From: Paracyclopina nana
Taxonomy: Eukaryota > Arthropoda > Copepoda > Cyclopoida > Cyclopettidae
Assembly (NCBI GenBank): GCA_019096065.1
Contig: JAGUCH010000007.1
Span: forward strand, 704,501-768,500
Reading direction: 5' to 3'
Length of the DNA stretch: 64,000 bases
The notes under the pieces: model-generated
Told to the model about the DNA's origin: nothing
Seen by the model: only the letters and a program-made list of their open reading frames with translations
The model's database searches: none
Part shown: positions 20,964 through 32,278 of the stretch, piece by piece
Layout: each line of letters begins with the position of its first letter
Numbering within the stretch: the first letter of the stretch is position 1
Translations under genes and position numbers: made by a program

Positions 20964-22429
20964 ATGCCAAAAATAATGTGGAATAAAAGCGTGGCTTTTG
21001 CTTTCATTTTGTGCAATGCAGCTTTTCTCCTTGGATCTGCTCAAACCTGGAAAGATGTCAAGGTAATTGAAATTAATGGCTATCTTATTTGATTGGACTC
21101 TAATTATAAAGAAGCTCTTAATTATGTTGGTTTTTTTTATATTTTCAGCATTTGAGGACAAGTGCACTCAAGTCCTTGAACAGTCCAACTTTGGACCCTG
21201 AACGATTGAACTATTTTGGCAATGTCAGGAAGGACGAGGCTCATTTTGCTGGCACCTTCCAGCAAATTTTGCGAGTTCGCACTCCAGGATCCCAAGGGAG
21301 CCTGGAAGTTAGGCAAGTGAGTAACTTTTATAAATAATTAAAGAAGTGCTCTGAAAATTAACCACCATTTTTCATTCATTGTAGGCAATTGAAAGCCAGT
21401 TGGCTGATCTTGGGTGGGAAATAGAGGAGGATTCGTTTCGGCAGAACACAGTTGTTGGCCCAGTCAGTTTTACCAACATCATAGCCACATTGGATCCTGC
21501 AGCTCCAAGAAGAATGGTCCTGGCTTGCCATTATGACAGCAAAATTTCCCCCAGTGGCTTTTTGGGTGCCACAGATTCAGCTGTTCCCTGTGCTCAGATG
21601 ATCAACTTGGCGTACACCTTGAAAGCTGAGCTAGATCGCTCCAAATCTCAAGTAATTTAAGAAAAGCGCGGTCTGACTCACGGAAAACGCATCAGCGCTA
21701 CCGTTATTTCGCGCGGTGCAGCTGGTCAACGCCATGCATTTTCCGAGGCGCAACCTGTATTTTCTAGATTTGGTGCATTTCTCGATTTTTCTTTCACAGA
21801 TGAATCAGTTGACGCTGCAATTCATATTTTTTGACGGGGAAGAAGCTTTTAAAAGGTGGTCATCCACTGACAGCCTTTATGGATCCAGACATTTGGCTGC
21901 TCTTTGGCAGCAAACTCCATATGAGTTTCAACAAGTTGGAGGCAACATTTTGGACCGAATTGACATATTTGTCCTCCTGGATCTTTTAGGAGCCCGAAAT
22001 CCAAGCATTACATCTCACTTCAGAAACACTGAGGTACTATAGTACATTTTTCTCCGAAAAATCCCATTACTTATTCATGTATTGAAGTCTTGGTTCAATC
22101 TACTCATGAGCATTGAGAGTGGAATTGCTCAAAATGGAATCTTCACTCAGAGAAGAGGGCAAATTTTCAAAAAAGCTGGCCTCTTTGGCACTTCTTCCAT
22201 TGATGATGACCACAAGCCATTCCTGAGAAGAGGTATTTTTTTGGCTTTTAAAAATGTACTTTCAAAAAAAAAATTATCCTTAGGTGTGCCAATTATGCAT
22301 GTCATTGCGTCTCCCTTTCCGGATGTGTGGCATACCTCCAATGACAATGCCAATGCAGTGGACTACCCCACTGTGGAGAAACTCAACATGATTTTGAGAA
22401 TTTTCGTTGCTGAGTACCTCAATTTGTAG
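20964..22429 (+). CDS. Glutaminyl-peptide cyclotransferase (glutaminyl cyclase)
   Basis: Exons 20964-21062, 21149-21316, 21385-21651, 21800-22033, 22088-22232 and 22284-22429 give 352 residues. I start at ATG 20964; the in-frame ATG at 20976 is also possible. A signal peptide (VAFAFILCNAAFLLGSA) puts it in the secretory pathway. Zn ligands are visible as D153 (GATDSA), E193 (FFDGEE) and H321 (PFPDVWHT); the neighbouring E192 is the catalytic base. The enzyme converts N-terminal Gln or Glu of peptides to pyroglutamate, as in neuropeptide maturation. The 51-nt last intron is 3n long and has no in-frame stop. Family identification is secure. Confidence 0.93.
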
Positions 22430-22494
22430 AAGAGGACAATTTCAAGATTAGAGAGATGGGCTTATTGTATTTAGTATAGTAAACAAGATGGCCG

Positions 22495-22506
22495 CCAGAT
22501 GGCGTT
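22495..22506 (+). promoter_or_regulatory. Imperfect CTCF-like motif
   Basis: CCAGATGGCGTT, one mismatch from the repeated AG(A/G)TGGCGCT motif. It lies between the convergent glutaminyl cyclase and cuticle genes. Confidence 0.2.
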
Positions 22507-22701
22507 GCGAGCTTCCTGAATAAAAAAGCATGATGAAGAGCAGAATCTATGCAATATTAACCTTCACAGCACAAAGGCACCTTATATAAAAGCAAGTTAA
22601 AGAAGAAAGGGAATTCAATGTTTTTATTTATCAAATGAATGCATTAAGTTCACATTTCAATGTTCAATTATGTTTTATTCATACTTAATTTATTAATTTT
22701 T

Positions 22702-23292
22702 TTAAAACTTTTGAAATTGATTTGGGGCCAAAGGAGATGGGCGAAAATTGACTGGCCTTTCATGAAAACTGCGCGGCCTTTTTTCTCGGCGTATTTTGTC
22801 CTTTAGAGGCTTTTTCACAAAGAGTGGCCAAACTGGCCTTTTTTCCAGGCGTGGCCTTTTTCTAGTATAATGTAGCCGTTGAATGTCAAGATTTTGGCCT
22901 TTTATTGGGCCAAAATGGGGCTTGCTAATCACTTTCAAATTACTTGGCTCAAGCTGCACTAATTTTGGAGAGTGAACCATTTCTGAAGGTTTGAATTCCT
23001 CACTTTTCACATTTTTGACTGCCTCATTTTTAGATGTGGAGTAATGAACATGCGCGACGTATCCAGATATGTCGTCCACTGTGTACGATACAGTTTGTAG
23101 TCTTCCATCTGGCAATTCCACGTGGTATTCACCTTTGGTTGAATAACCATCATTGCCTTCACTTTGGCCGAAATTCACTCCATACTGGTAATCAACAACA
23201 TTGTAGCCAAAATCATACTTAACCGGCTGAGGATAATTGGCACAAGTCAAAGCAACAAAAATCAATTGGCAAATGAACTTGGCACAATTCAT
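22702..23292 (-). CDS. RR-type (CPR) cuticle protein 1
   Basis: 196 residues from ATG 23292; the ORF extends further upstream, but the signal peptide MNCAKFICQLIFVALTCANY fits this start. A chitin-binding Rebers-Riddiford domain lies at about residues 26-80, with YDFGYNVVDYQYG, then FGQSEGNDGYSTKGEYHVEL, PDGRLQTVSYTVDD and SGYVAHVHY. The C-terminal half is Lys/Arg/Pro-rich (RKRPRLEKRPVWPLF), unusual beside its neighbour. Structural protein of the exoskeleton. Same strand and domain as the next gene, so a tandem duplicate with diverged tails. Confidence 0.9.
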   Translation of the reverse strand: MNCAKFICQLIFVALTCANYPQPVKYDFGYNVVDYQYGVNFGQSEGNDGYSTKGEYHVELPDGRLQTVSYTVDDISGYVAHVHYSTSKNEAVKNVKSEEFKPSEMVHSPKLVQLEPSNLKVISKPHFGPIKGQNLDIQRLHYTRKRPRLEKRPVWPLFVKKPLKDKIRREKRPRSFHERPVNFRPSPLAPNQFQKF

Positions 23293-23760
23293 ATTTTTCT
23301 CTTTACTGAATTGATGATCATAGGTCAAGTTCAATCAGTCAACTGACATGTGGACAGTTATTGTCGCATACAAACTCACGTGTGTGTAAGAATTTACTAA
23401 TACTCTTTGACATTTCTGCCTGCAATTTGAAAAGAGTCAAGACATTATTTGGCCGTGGGAAAAGCCATAATTTGTTCTCCATTTACAATTGACAAATTGC
23501 CATATTGATGCTTTGTGTGATTTTGCAACAGCACAAAAATTATCTCACCGCAATGAATTAATAGACCAATAAAAAAACTTCATTTTAACTTAAGGTCCAA
23601 TTTTCAATTTCAAGACATTTATATTTTATGACACATTACCCAAAAATGATTAGTTTCAGCTCTAAGATCAATTTCAACTTTTTTGTTTCCGTATGTATTG
23701 TGTTATATTTCGTGTTCAAAATACAACATTGCAATAACTTAATAAATAGGTGAATATCTT

Positions 23761-24357
23761 TTAGAAAATGGGTCCTCCCAGTCCAAATCCTGCTGGTCCA
23801 TGTCCAATTGGGCCATGTCCAATTGGGCCATGTCCAACTGGGCCATGTCCAACTGGGCCATGTCCAACTGGGCCATGTCCAACTGGGCCATGTCCAACTG
23901 GGCCATGTCCAACTGGGCCATGTCCAACTGGGCCATGGGCAACTGGGCCATAATGGGGCTCTCCGCTGTAAGACACATCAGCCACATAACCGGAGTACTC
24001 ATCGTCCACGTGGTAAACAACAGTTTGGAGTCGACCATCGGGAAGTTGCACGTGGTATTCGCCCTTGGTTGCGTAACCATCGCGCCCTTCGCTTTGGCCG
24101 AAATTGAGGCCAGCATAACTGTCCACAACGTTGTAGGCATAATTGTAATGGGCGGGCGCGTCGTGACCATAACCTGCAGCGTGACCGTGACCAGGTCCAA
24201 CTTGAGGTTTGGCCACTGCCAAGCCAATAAGAGTAGCAAAAATGGCGATTCCCTACAATTAAAATATGGCAAAAGTTGTAATTTTTACAGTAACAGAAGT
24301 GAGAGGTTGCGTTGAATTTTCAGGGTTAACTTCCGAATTGGAGCAACTTACTTTCAT
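23761..24357 (-). CDS. RR-type (CPR) cuticle protein 2 with HGPVG repeat
   Basis: Exons 24357-24352 (just M-K) and 24252-23761 give 165 residues. The two-residue first exon followed by a phase-0 intron is common in arthropod cuticle genes. Signal peptide MKGIAIFATLIGLAVA; RR domain YNYAYNVVDSYAGLNFG through EYHVQLPDGRLQTVVYHVDD and SGYVADVSY. The tail is a five-residue HGPVG (late copies HGPIG) repeat of about 11 units, encoded by a 15-bp tandem repeat. A minus-strand TATATAA at 24420-24426 lies about 65 nt before the ATG. Confidence 0.92.
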
Positions 24358-24419
24358 GGTGAAGTTGCTTGGATTCGTTCAGATGCGAAACTGATGCTTT
24401 TGGCTGACCAACTTGGAGC

Positions 24420-24426
24420 TTATATA
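24420..24426 (-). promoter_or_regulatory. TATA box of cuticle protein 2
   Basis: TATATAA on the minus strand, about 63 nt upstream of the start codon, which fits a short leader. Confidence 0.6.
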
Positions 24427-24429
24427 GGG

Positions 24430-25030
24430 TGAGGAAAAATTATTGCCACTACGTTTTGCGTACGCGCGAGTGTTGCTGCAGCTATTTTCAACTGTAGCGT
24501 ACAGCGCGGCCATTGACATTTTAATACCAACATCATCAATGTTTTCAAGGAAGCCTATATATACGCATTCCTGGCAAAATCATGCCATGAAAATGCCAAT
24601 AATTCTTGAAAACGTGATATGCTCTCGTTTATTGTTTTTTTGCAAAACGAATAATTTTTCAATGGAAAAACTGCCAAAAACTTCATAAAAGAGCAAAGTT
24701 ATTTTAATAAATTGAATAGTTTTAAAGTAATATAGGATTGACACACAAAATATTTTTCTTGCAAAAGCTGTCATTATTGTTAAGTGCATGTTATTTTAGG
24801 AGCTATTTTTTGTAGTATAGTAGTGATTTTTGTCTAATTTTCTCTCAATTTTCAATGCCAATCAGGAAGTGTTAAAAATGGTGATTAGAAGACAAATGTC
24901 ACCTCGCTCGGTGGCCATAAATACCAACAAAAGTAATTACACACAGCTAATAATGTTCTGCAACCGAGCAATATAATCCTTGGAAAAATATACAATTTAT
25001 TTCATCCTTTAAGTAATTTCTGCTGTAGTG
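24430..25030. other. Intergenic, cuticle gene upstream region
   Basis: AT-rich. It contains a minus-strand AATAAA at about 24994-24999 that could end a transcript coming from the right. No gene recognised. Confidence 0.35.
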
Positions 25031-25038
25031 TCTGTGGT

Positions 25039-27154
25039 CCCCACTAGAAAAGTCCGTCATAACTATGGTATAAAACCCTCATAAAAATCACTTTTACTGT
25101 AATTGCACTTTTTTTTGGTTTTATGGCTTCTCTGATATGTGGTAAGTGGAGATGTGATGAAAAAATTATCTTAAGATTAGAAAAAAAATTTGAAATTTAC
25201 CTTTTTCTCTTTTTTTCTGTCCCTTATGGACTCTTATAAATCCCTCTTTGTGCCTTAAGTTGGAAATCTGAAATCTCAAATTTTTAGATTTCAAGGATAT
25301 TACTCATTTCATTAGTGATTATACCTTCAAACAGTTTGTGTTCACTGCTAGCAGAGAGAAATTATGTTTTCCTTAATTAATTTCCAAAATGACATCTGCA
25401 TCATAAAACCCCTATGCCAAATTAGAGTTTTATAGCTGACATGACCATCAAAAAACAGTCATAAAAACTAAATATGCTCAAATCAAGGAAAAAATAACTT
25501 AACATGATTCTCCTTTATCTGGTTATTCAAGACAGGAAAAAATAAATATCATATGATAAGCAAAAATGAGAAAAATCAGATTTAATGAAATTTATTGTCC
25601 CTTATAAATCCCTGATTGTGTCATATAAAAATGAGTGTTGGGGTGACTTTTTGCATTTACCTTAAATCAATGCATTTCACTACTTTTAATGCCTTCATTT
25701 AGTTTGGGTAGCCTGCTACTAGAGTGAAATTCAACTTTTGTCCAGGACCTACATCAATTTCCATTACATATGAATCCCTTATACCATTATAAGGGATTTA
25801 TAGTTTATATTTATACAATTTCATAAAATTATGCAAATTAGCTTAGGATATTGTAATCCTTTCAGCATATTTTTTTACAACTGGTAGTATTGTTATATTC
25901 CTAAATAGAAATTCTTCATCATAGACTTAACTTTGAAAAAACCCGATCTCTTATAAATCACTAATAAAAGGCTTGTGTCATGAGGCTTTCATTACATTAT
26001 GCTAATTATAATTAATATAGTTTCATAAACTGTTTGTAGATGGCGCTGTGACTAGTTTTTTTAATTTTAGTTTACTGTTTACAAGAAGTAGCTGAAATAC
26101 ATGCAGAAAATTTCAAGAATCATTAATATTATTTGATCTAAACTTATTTTGGATCAATAATTACACAACATCACCTTGTAGTGCCTTTGCATAATTGATT
26201 TTTCACTTAATTTTCAAATGCATTAATTTTGATGAAATATCTGAAATTCATTTTTTTTTTCAAATTTTTTCATGATATCTTAGATATTGATTTTTCAAAG
26301 AGTCTTCCTTGATACTCTTCCAGAATAAAAGTATCATGGACAAGTTTAGGATTGAACTTATCCAGGATAAACTTTCTTAAATTCTGAGGAAGGGTAATCT
26401 CTTATAATTCTCACAGTTTATAGGAGGGTTTGATAAGGCTGCACCCTTATAAACCCACACAAAAATCTCATAGTATAAGAGCAATTATGTATGGACGATT
26501 TTTTTTAAAATGCTGGAAAAAAAGTACTCCTATGGAACACTAATGTCAAGCTTATATATTAATGGATTTATATGGGTTTCATAGGAGAGCAGAAAATCAA
26601 GGAAATTTTTTAAAAATTTGCAAACAAAAAATAAGAATGAATGCCTTATGCCAATACCTATTTATAAGCGATTCATAAGGAAGGTACGGCTAGGAGCAAT
26701 TTTTAAAAAATATTATAACTGACACTGCAACATGAAGTGATGAATAACAAAGCAGTTTAGCATTAATTAGTGATAATGGCTACAAATGCTACCACATGAA
26801 TGCTTGCAAGTGTGTAAAAACACATGATCTAAAAAATCTTGACTGATAAAAAAGTAGTGAGGATCGCAAAATTAATGACAAAAACTTGACAGCAGATAAT
26901 TTAGTCAAATCTAAGTAACTAATACTTTATTTGAATTGCATATACACAGTGATAAATAATATCAATTTATTGTACCGATAACATCATCACTGAAGGAAAT
27001 ATTCACTTTTGAAAATTCAGTGATTTTGGCCCTCCCTTATAAATTTTTACGAAAATGTGACATGAAACTCTTATATTTAAGATATTTATACTAGATTTAT
27101 AAGTATAAAAGCCTTATAAATCGAGTAATTTATAACCTCATTTTTCTAGTGGGG
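25039..27154. mobile_element. 2.1-kb AT-rich element with CCCCACTAGAAAA inverted ends
   Basis: The left end CCCCACTAGAAAA (25039) is inverted at the right end, TTTTTCTAGTGGGG (ends 27154). The interior has no ORF but holds ten or more variants of CTTATAAATC(C) in both orientations (e.g. 25231, 25612, 25780-25800, 25951, 26438, 27107). No clean target duplication is visible. A non-autonomous DNA element is the best reading; a repeat-rich intron is the alternative. Confidence 0.5.
26038..26047 (+). promoter_or_regulatory. CTCF-like motif AGATGGCGCT
   Basis: Exact copy of the repeated motif, inside the AT-rich 2.1-kb element, where GC-rich words are rare. Confidence 0.3.
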
Positions 27155-27342
27155 GTTGTTGTTGTGTTGTCAGGTGAAGAAGTAGTTTTGAAATTTGCAG
27201 TTGTTTCCATTAATTGAGTGGTTGTGGATGCAGAAATCAGTTCCAGTAATTTGAGATGATTGGAGATCAAGAGTCCAAGCATGATGGAAACTACAACCAA
27301 TCCCAAAACAATGGCAAGAACAGCTACTTTCAGTTGCTGCAT
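27130..27342 (-). CDS. Short type II membrane protein with Thr-rich tail (possibly interrupted)
   Basis: 70 residues from ATG 27342. A strong transmembrane helix (VAVLAIVLGLVVVSIMLGLL) is followed by a Thr-rich tail (SPDNTTTTPT). The last few codons and the stop come from the end of the 25039-27154 element. On the far side of the element the same strand resumes Thr codons (TTDTTAEIT, stop about 25012) with AATAAA just after it. I infer that the element landed in a longer Thr-rich gene. It is divergent from the 27783 gene, which has the same membrane-plus-Thr architecture. Confidence 0.5.
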   Translation of the reverse strand: MQQLKVAVLAIVLGLVVVSIMLGLLISNHLKLLELISASTTTQLMETTANFKTTSSPDNTTTTPTRKMRL

Positions 27343-27782
27343 TATGTGTATATTGATTTGCCCAGAATGAGTAGTTTTTATTATGCTAACAGAACCATTG
27401 CAAAGTTGCTACTGCTGTTTAGATCTAACAACCTCAACTATTGATTTGTGTAGCAGATTTATCCAGAAAAAGGCAGCAAATTTCACTCAATTTTTAGGTA
27501 ATTTTGGCTTTTCAGCAACCTGACCTAGAAAAAAAAACCCAAATTAAAAAAGTGGAGCATGAAAATTTATCTTGATTCGCTGTAGATGAATTTTATTTCC
27601 TAATTATTTTATTTTGTTTTTTATATAGCTTTTATCATAGTCAAAAGTGGAAAAAGTTGCAGGAAAGCTATCAGAAAACCTAATTATTGCGGGTGCCTCT
27701 ATCAAATTGAAGCATACAGATTAAAAATCAGGATACTACTACAGTCGCATTTCAGTGGGAGTTTGCATAAATAGGCGAAAAG

Positions 27783-29210
27783 ATGAAGCTTAATAAGCAA
27801 CAAATCATCACAGTTTCACTGGTTGGAGCTATTGTCCTTTTATGTGCCATTTTCATACCAGTTGGCATATATTTGCATGATAAAAGGGAGAATGACAGTG
27901 AGGGCAACGCGACAACAACGACAGCAACGCCATCTAGCGGCAGTACTGCTACCACAACACACGTGTCAACAGCGACATCTAGCGGTGATCTTGTGGCAGT
28001 CATAGCCAAGGATTTGAACAACCTCCAAGACTCTTTGAAAAAGTTCAATGATGATTTGGGTGATTTGCTGCAAAACACTCAATTGAAAAAGCTGTTCAGA
28101 GAAGAAGTGGAAAATGTGATTTTTCTGCTAAGAGATGATGACAATTCGACAACTTCATCAAGTTCCTCAACTTCTACTACTTCAACTTCTTCTACAGCTT
28201 CAACTTCTTCAAGTTCCCCAACTTCTTCAAGTTCCCCAACTTCTTCAAGTTCCCCAACTTCTTCAAGTTCCTCAACTTCTACAACTTCAACTTCCTCTAC
28301 AACTTCAACTTCTTCATCGACTTTTACTACAACTTCTTCTACATCATCAACTTCCAAGCCTGTGTCACCATTTGAGCAAATATTCAATACCATGAAAGAA
28401 GACTTGAAAAAGGTCAAAAATGTCACTGATGCTATCCTGGCTGACAAAGACCTCACTTATGCCATGGATGAACTCCTCAAGGAAGTCAACAAAGAAGTGG
28501 GTGACTTTGACCACAGTCTGGTCAATATCTCTTTGGCAGATGCAGCTGACAAGGCTTTGGCTGAAGAGTTGGCCAAAGGCTTGTTAGCATCAATGGAAGA
28601 GTTGCAAAGAGCATTGGATTTCTTGCACCACGTCACAACAACAGAAGGCTCATCCTCAACATCCTCAACAGTGACTCCAATGACAACACCTGTCACGCAT
28701 GAAACTGTAGCTGTCCAATCATTGGTGGCCATCAATGAGACTTTCAATCTGATGGTGGTTCAACTTGACCAGGACCTTCATCCGGAATGGCTTAAAATGG
28801 CTAATAATGAGTCATCGCAGCTGTCAGTGATTTTCGATCAAGCTATGGATGTCATTGAAGCCATCAACAAAACCAAAGTTGACCTTGACATCACTGATGG
28901 AGTTGTCAGTGGTGACGTCCTGGATGGCATCAAGCAATGCAAAAATCAGTCATTGGACATTTACAACAGCTTGCAAAATATCCAGCTCAACTTGACATCC
29001 GGAGATCAAGAGTTGGGCGAGATTTTCATCTCCAGATTGGATGAGGCCCAAGAAGTGGTCAAAGCTGCCATCACCTTGATTCGCAATCACAAGCCAACCA
29101 CTCTGGAACCGCATTCAACGTCCCCGCCTGAAAATAGCATGCAAAAACTTGTAAAAGTGGTGCAAAAGCAGATTTCTTATCTGATTGATCAAAAACAAGG
29201 CCTAGCCTAA
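27783..29210 (+). CDS. Mucin-like type II membrane protein
   Basis: 475 residues, single exon. A short cytosolic N-terminus is followed by a membrane helix (IITVSLVGAIVLLCAIFIPVG, residues about 8-30). Then come a Thr/Ser tract, a helical block (DLNNLQDSLKKFNDDLGDLL), a ~70-residue Ser/Thr mucin tract with an 18-bp tandem repeat (SSSPTS units), a second helical block with NVT and NIS glycosylation sites, another Ser/Thr linker and a third helical block. Three linked helical segments separated by mucin spacers suggest a rod-like cell-surface or secreted-granule protein. Not assigned to a known family. Confidence 0.75.
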   Translation: MKLNKQQIITVSLVGAIVLLCAIFIPVGIYLHDKRENDSEGNATTTTATPSSGSTATTTHVSTATSSGDLVAVIAKDLNNLQDSLKKFNDDLGDLLQNTQLKKLFREEVENVIFLLRDDDNSTTSSSSSTSTTSTSSTASTSSSSPTSSSSPTSSSSPTSSSSSTSTTSTSSTTSTSSSTFTTTSSTSSTSKPVSPFEQIFNTMKEDLKKVKNVTDAILADKDLTYAMDELLKEVNKEVGDFDHSLVNISLADAADKALAEELAKGLLASMEELQRALDFLHHVTTTEGSSSTSSTVTPMTTPVTHETVAVQSLVAINETFNLMVVQLDQDLHPEWLKMANNESSQLSVIFDQAMDVIEAINKTKVDLDITDGVVSGDVLDGIKQCKNQSLDIYNSLQNIQLNLTSGDQELGEIFISRLDEAQEVVKAAITLIRNHKPTTLEPHSTSPPENSMQKLVKVVQKQISYLIDQKQGLA

Positions 29211-29392
29211 ATGATAAAGTAAAGTTCATTTCACGACTTTTATGCTCTCGTGATTATTTTTTTTGTCATGCAGCAGGCCTAAGTGGATATCATGCAATGC
29301 ATTGTTCCACTCCTTTTGTACAGTTATGCTTGAACGCACCTGTTCAGCTTAGTTTAGTTCAATTATTTCTCACCATGGCAAGAGATGGCGCT

Positions 29393-29402
29393 GGTGCAGC
29401 AA
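29393..29402 (+). promoter_or_regulatory. CTCF-like motif AGATGGCGCT
   Basis: Exact copy of the repeated motif, 183 nt after the stop of the mucin-like gene. Confidence 0.35.
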
Positions 29403-30672
29403 GCTGAAAAGAGTTTCCAGATGTGAGCATTACTGTCCAAGATAGTCAACTACTTGGCTTTTCTTGTAAATATTTGGGTGTATTCGAAAAGTCAAGTCTT
29501 GCAGCACGTCCATTTCGCGTACTTTTCTTGAACTTGAAAACTAAAAATATACATAGTATGTATTTTTTTTTAAAATGGATAAAGACCGGCGATCAACGCA
29601 CCGGTTTTTGGGCGTCCATACTTTTACCGCGACCGTACAGTGACGCGCAAGCGCGTCGTACGCACTCCTTACGCGGAATCAGTAGGTAGAATTTTCAAAG
29701 AGCCCACTTACTGTAAGGGGAAACTGCTTATTCCCAAACACTGACCCAAAAGTGACAGAAAATGCTGCATGGCATCAAAAAATCAACAGCAGTGCTACTG
29801 TTATTGATGGCACCCCTGCATTTAGCGAATAGAGGCCATTTTCAGCCTTCAGCCTCAATATTACAAGGTAAGAAAACATCAGCATACAATAATATTACTT
29901 AAAAGCTCATTTTAAACAAACTGTCATTAATGCATTATAATATTATTTTTGGGTGTATAGCATGTTATGATTTTCACAAGGCTCCTGCCAAAATGCTTTA
30001 GTTACTTTTGGCACCTCATATGGCTCGTTTTTGATTTTGATCTGCAATTAACCTTCACCGGCTCGCAATTTCCCCCATATTAAATCACATTGGACGGCCA
30101 CTTCAAAACTCTACCGTAAAAAGCATAACGTGAATAATTTTTGCGGCGGCTTTAAAATGATTAACCCATTTCCTCTATTGCTTGTCAAGTTTGGCTCCGA
30201 GCTTTCCTTAGCATTTGTCACGTCAGTTCAAGGATGATCAAAGGCTTTTTTGGAAATCATTTTAAAGCAATGCAGTAATTGACAATTTAACACGTTCAAA
30301 GAGGCCTTGCTAGTCATCCGATAGGATAACAATTGAATGCGCATGTGAAACGCGCATTATGCCCTGTCAGTTTTTTTTTCATTTCAATTGCCATTAGATA
30401 TCCCATGCAATGCTCGGACGTGGTTGAGAAATCCATCGATGACCTTTATTTTCTTGAGCTTGGTCGACCGCAATTTTCACCTTGACATCAACGATAGGAA
30501 AAAAATGAATCCGTTGAATCGGCAAACTTGATTGACTCGGATGCGAGCGACACAATGGACATATTGCCATTTTTGCACTTTATGGCCTTCAATGAAATCC
30601 GGCGCAATTTTAAGTTTTAACGCGTCAATTTGCAAACGCTATACGGCTGTTTATATTTAATGGGTTCATTTT

Positions 30673-30705
30673 TTCCGCGAAACGCGATGCGTGCGTTTCG
30701 CGGAA
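30673..30705. repeat. Perfect 13-bp hairpin
   Basis: TTCCGCGAAACGC, a 7-nt loop, then GCGTTTCGCGGAA. Two CpG-rich arms in an AT-rich context; possibly a dyad operator or a relic of a small inverted element. Confidence 0.5.
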
Positions 30706-31044
30706 TTTCTCAGCGACCACGTGGCTTGCATTTTTTTCAAAACAAAGTTAAAAAAGCCGTGTAGCCGAAAAGCTAAATTTGACGGCGGCGCCATTTGCAC
30801 CAAATTAGTCGACATTCTTTGGCAATTTGCTAGCTTCTTCGGCCTCAACTCGCGCTTAGCCTTGACCTTTACGGTTTACGGCTTTACGCACCCGGGATTT
30901 TTCTCATTTCCGACGACGCAAATTACGCGCACTCATCACACTTTTTGAGGTGAAATTACGGCCCTCTTTTGGAGCGTTTTCCAGGCCATTACATCGCTCA
31001 AGGATGGTTTCCTTGCTGAGCATCTTCCGTTTTCTTCACCGTAG

Positions 31045-31660
31045 GTCAATCCGTTAGCAGCCCGTATTTGACGCGATATTTGCTGCAGCGGCTGCTCAGC
31101 GAAAGCGACGCGTCGCGAAATCCCAACCAGGAAAGGCGGCCCAATTACAGAGGAGGACAACTCGACAGGAAAACCATCGAGGATCACATTTACGGCGAGC
31201 ATGAGGCCAAAGTCGTGTTTCCCGAGACGAGGGAGAAGATCCTGCGCTACTTGGACGACGCCAAGGAATTGACGGACGTCATCGATTTTCACCGCGATCA
31301 TCCGGACATCATCGAGTGAGCGGCCTTTAAAATTGAGCCTTTCGATTAATTCAGGCTCGGTTCAGCCGAAATCCTCATTGCTTTAAAAAGATACTTTTTT
31401 GAAGATACCCTACTAAAATGAAATAATTCCATTTTGGAAGCCTGATTAATGAGTTTTTTTATCCAGGCGATCCGACGGGCCGAGATTGCCTCGCCAGAGC
31501 TTCGTCTCTCAAGATGATGAATTGCAATTCGGATCCGATGCCGAGGACTTTTTGGCCTCCGCGGCCACGAGCGCCAGCAGCAAGAAACCCTCGGCGTCCG
31601 AGCAAGTGCGAGTCTCGCTCCAATTTCCCGGGAACGAGTACAAAAGGCCCACCGGGTCAA
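31045..31660 (+). CDS. Two exons of an unrecognised gene (incomplete)
   Basis: Exon 31045-31315 (acceptor TTTTCTTCACCGTAG, donor GTGAGC) and exon 31467-31660 (acceptor TTTTTATCCAG, donor GTAAGT) join in frame (GA|G). They encode a polar run including YLTRYLLQRLLSES, HIYGEHEAKVVFPETREKIL, DDELQFGSDAEDFLAS and VRVSLQFPGNEYKRPTG. No start codon and no stop, so exons are missing on both sides; the incoming phase is 1 and the outgoing phase 1. A possible last exon at 35195 would be in phase for a short ending. GC content is higher than in the surroundings. No family recognised. Confidence 0.55.
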
Positions 31661-31807
31661 GTAAGTCCGCATCTACATAAGTGATAAAGATATCTTCCGA
31701 AGAAGTGCATCGAATTTACGACTTTCCTACTGACAATCATCGACTACTCAAGTCGCAAAGATAAACATCGGGAATTATGACAATGAGCTAAACTAAAAGT
31801 TTGTAGC

Positions 31808-32278
31808 AAAACTTCAAAACTTAAAATTAATGCCAAAACTTAAAATTAATGCCAATACTGAAAATTAATGCCATGCATAACTTAAAATGAATGCCATAAC
31901 TTAAAATGAATGCCAAAACTTCAAATAAATGCCAAAACTGAAAATTATTGCCAAAACTGAAAATTAATGCCATTACTTAAAATTAATGCCATAACTTAAA
32001 ATTAATGCCAAAACTTAAAATGAAAAATTTAAAATAAGTGCCAAAACTTTTAAATGAATGCCAAAACTTAAAAGTAATGGCATAACTTAAAATCAATACC
32101 AAAGCTTAAAATTAATGCCAAAACTTAAAATTATTGCCAAAACTTAAAATTAATGCCAAAACTTAAAATTAATGCCAAAACTAATACCAAAACATAAAAT
32201 TAATACCAAAACTTAACGTTATTGCCAAAACATAAAATTAATGCCAAAACTTAAAATTACTGCCAAAACTTAAAATGG
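31808..32278. repeat. Minisatellite, ~19-bp unit
   Basis: About 25 imperfect copies of AAAACTTAAAATTAATGCC. The period is not a multiple of three and no ORF spans it. It lies in the intron or intergenic space between the 31045 gene and the C-type lectin. Confidence 0.85.

Larger units (their letters stand above)
29211..31044. other. Gene-poor interval
   Basis: No convincing gene. It contains a CTCF-like motif (29393-29402) and a perfect GC-rich hairpin (30673-30705). The region 29570-29690 is GC-rich but its ORF lacks protein-like composition. Confidence 0.4.

Noticed and set aside
23768-24315. Plus-strand repeat-containing frames opposite cuticle protein 2
   Set aside because: Antisense reading of the 15-bp HGPVG repeat.
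24443-24789. Short frames upstream of the cuticle genes
   Set aside because: Low-complexity, AT-rich sequence without start context or conserved features.
29423-29689. 88-codon frame with basic C-terminus
   Set aside because: No signal, domain or splice context; overlaps a GC-rich non-repetitive stretch.
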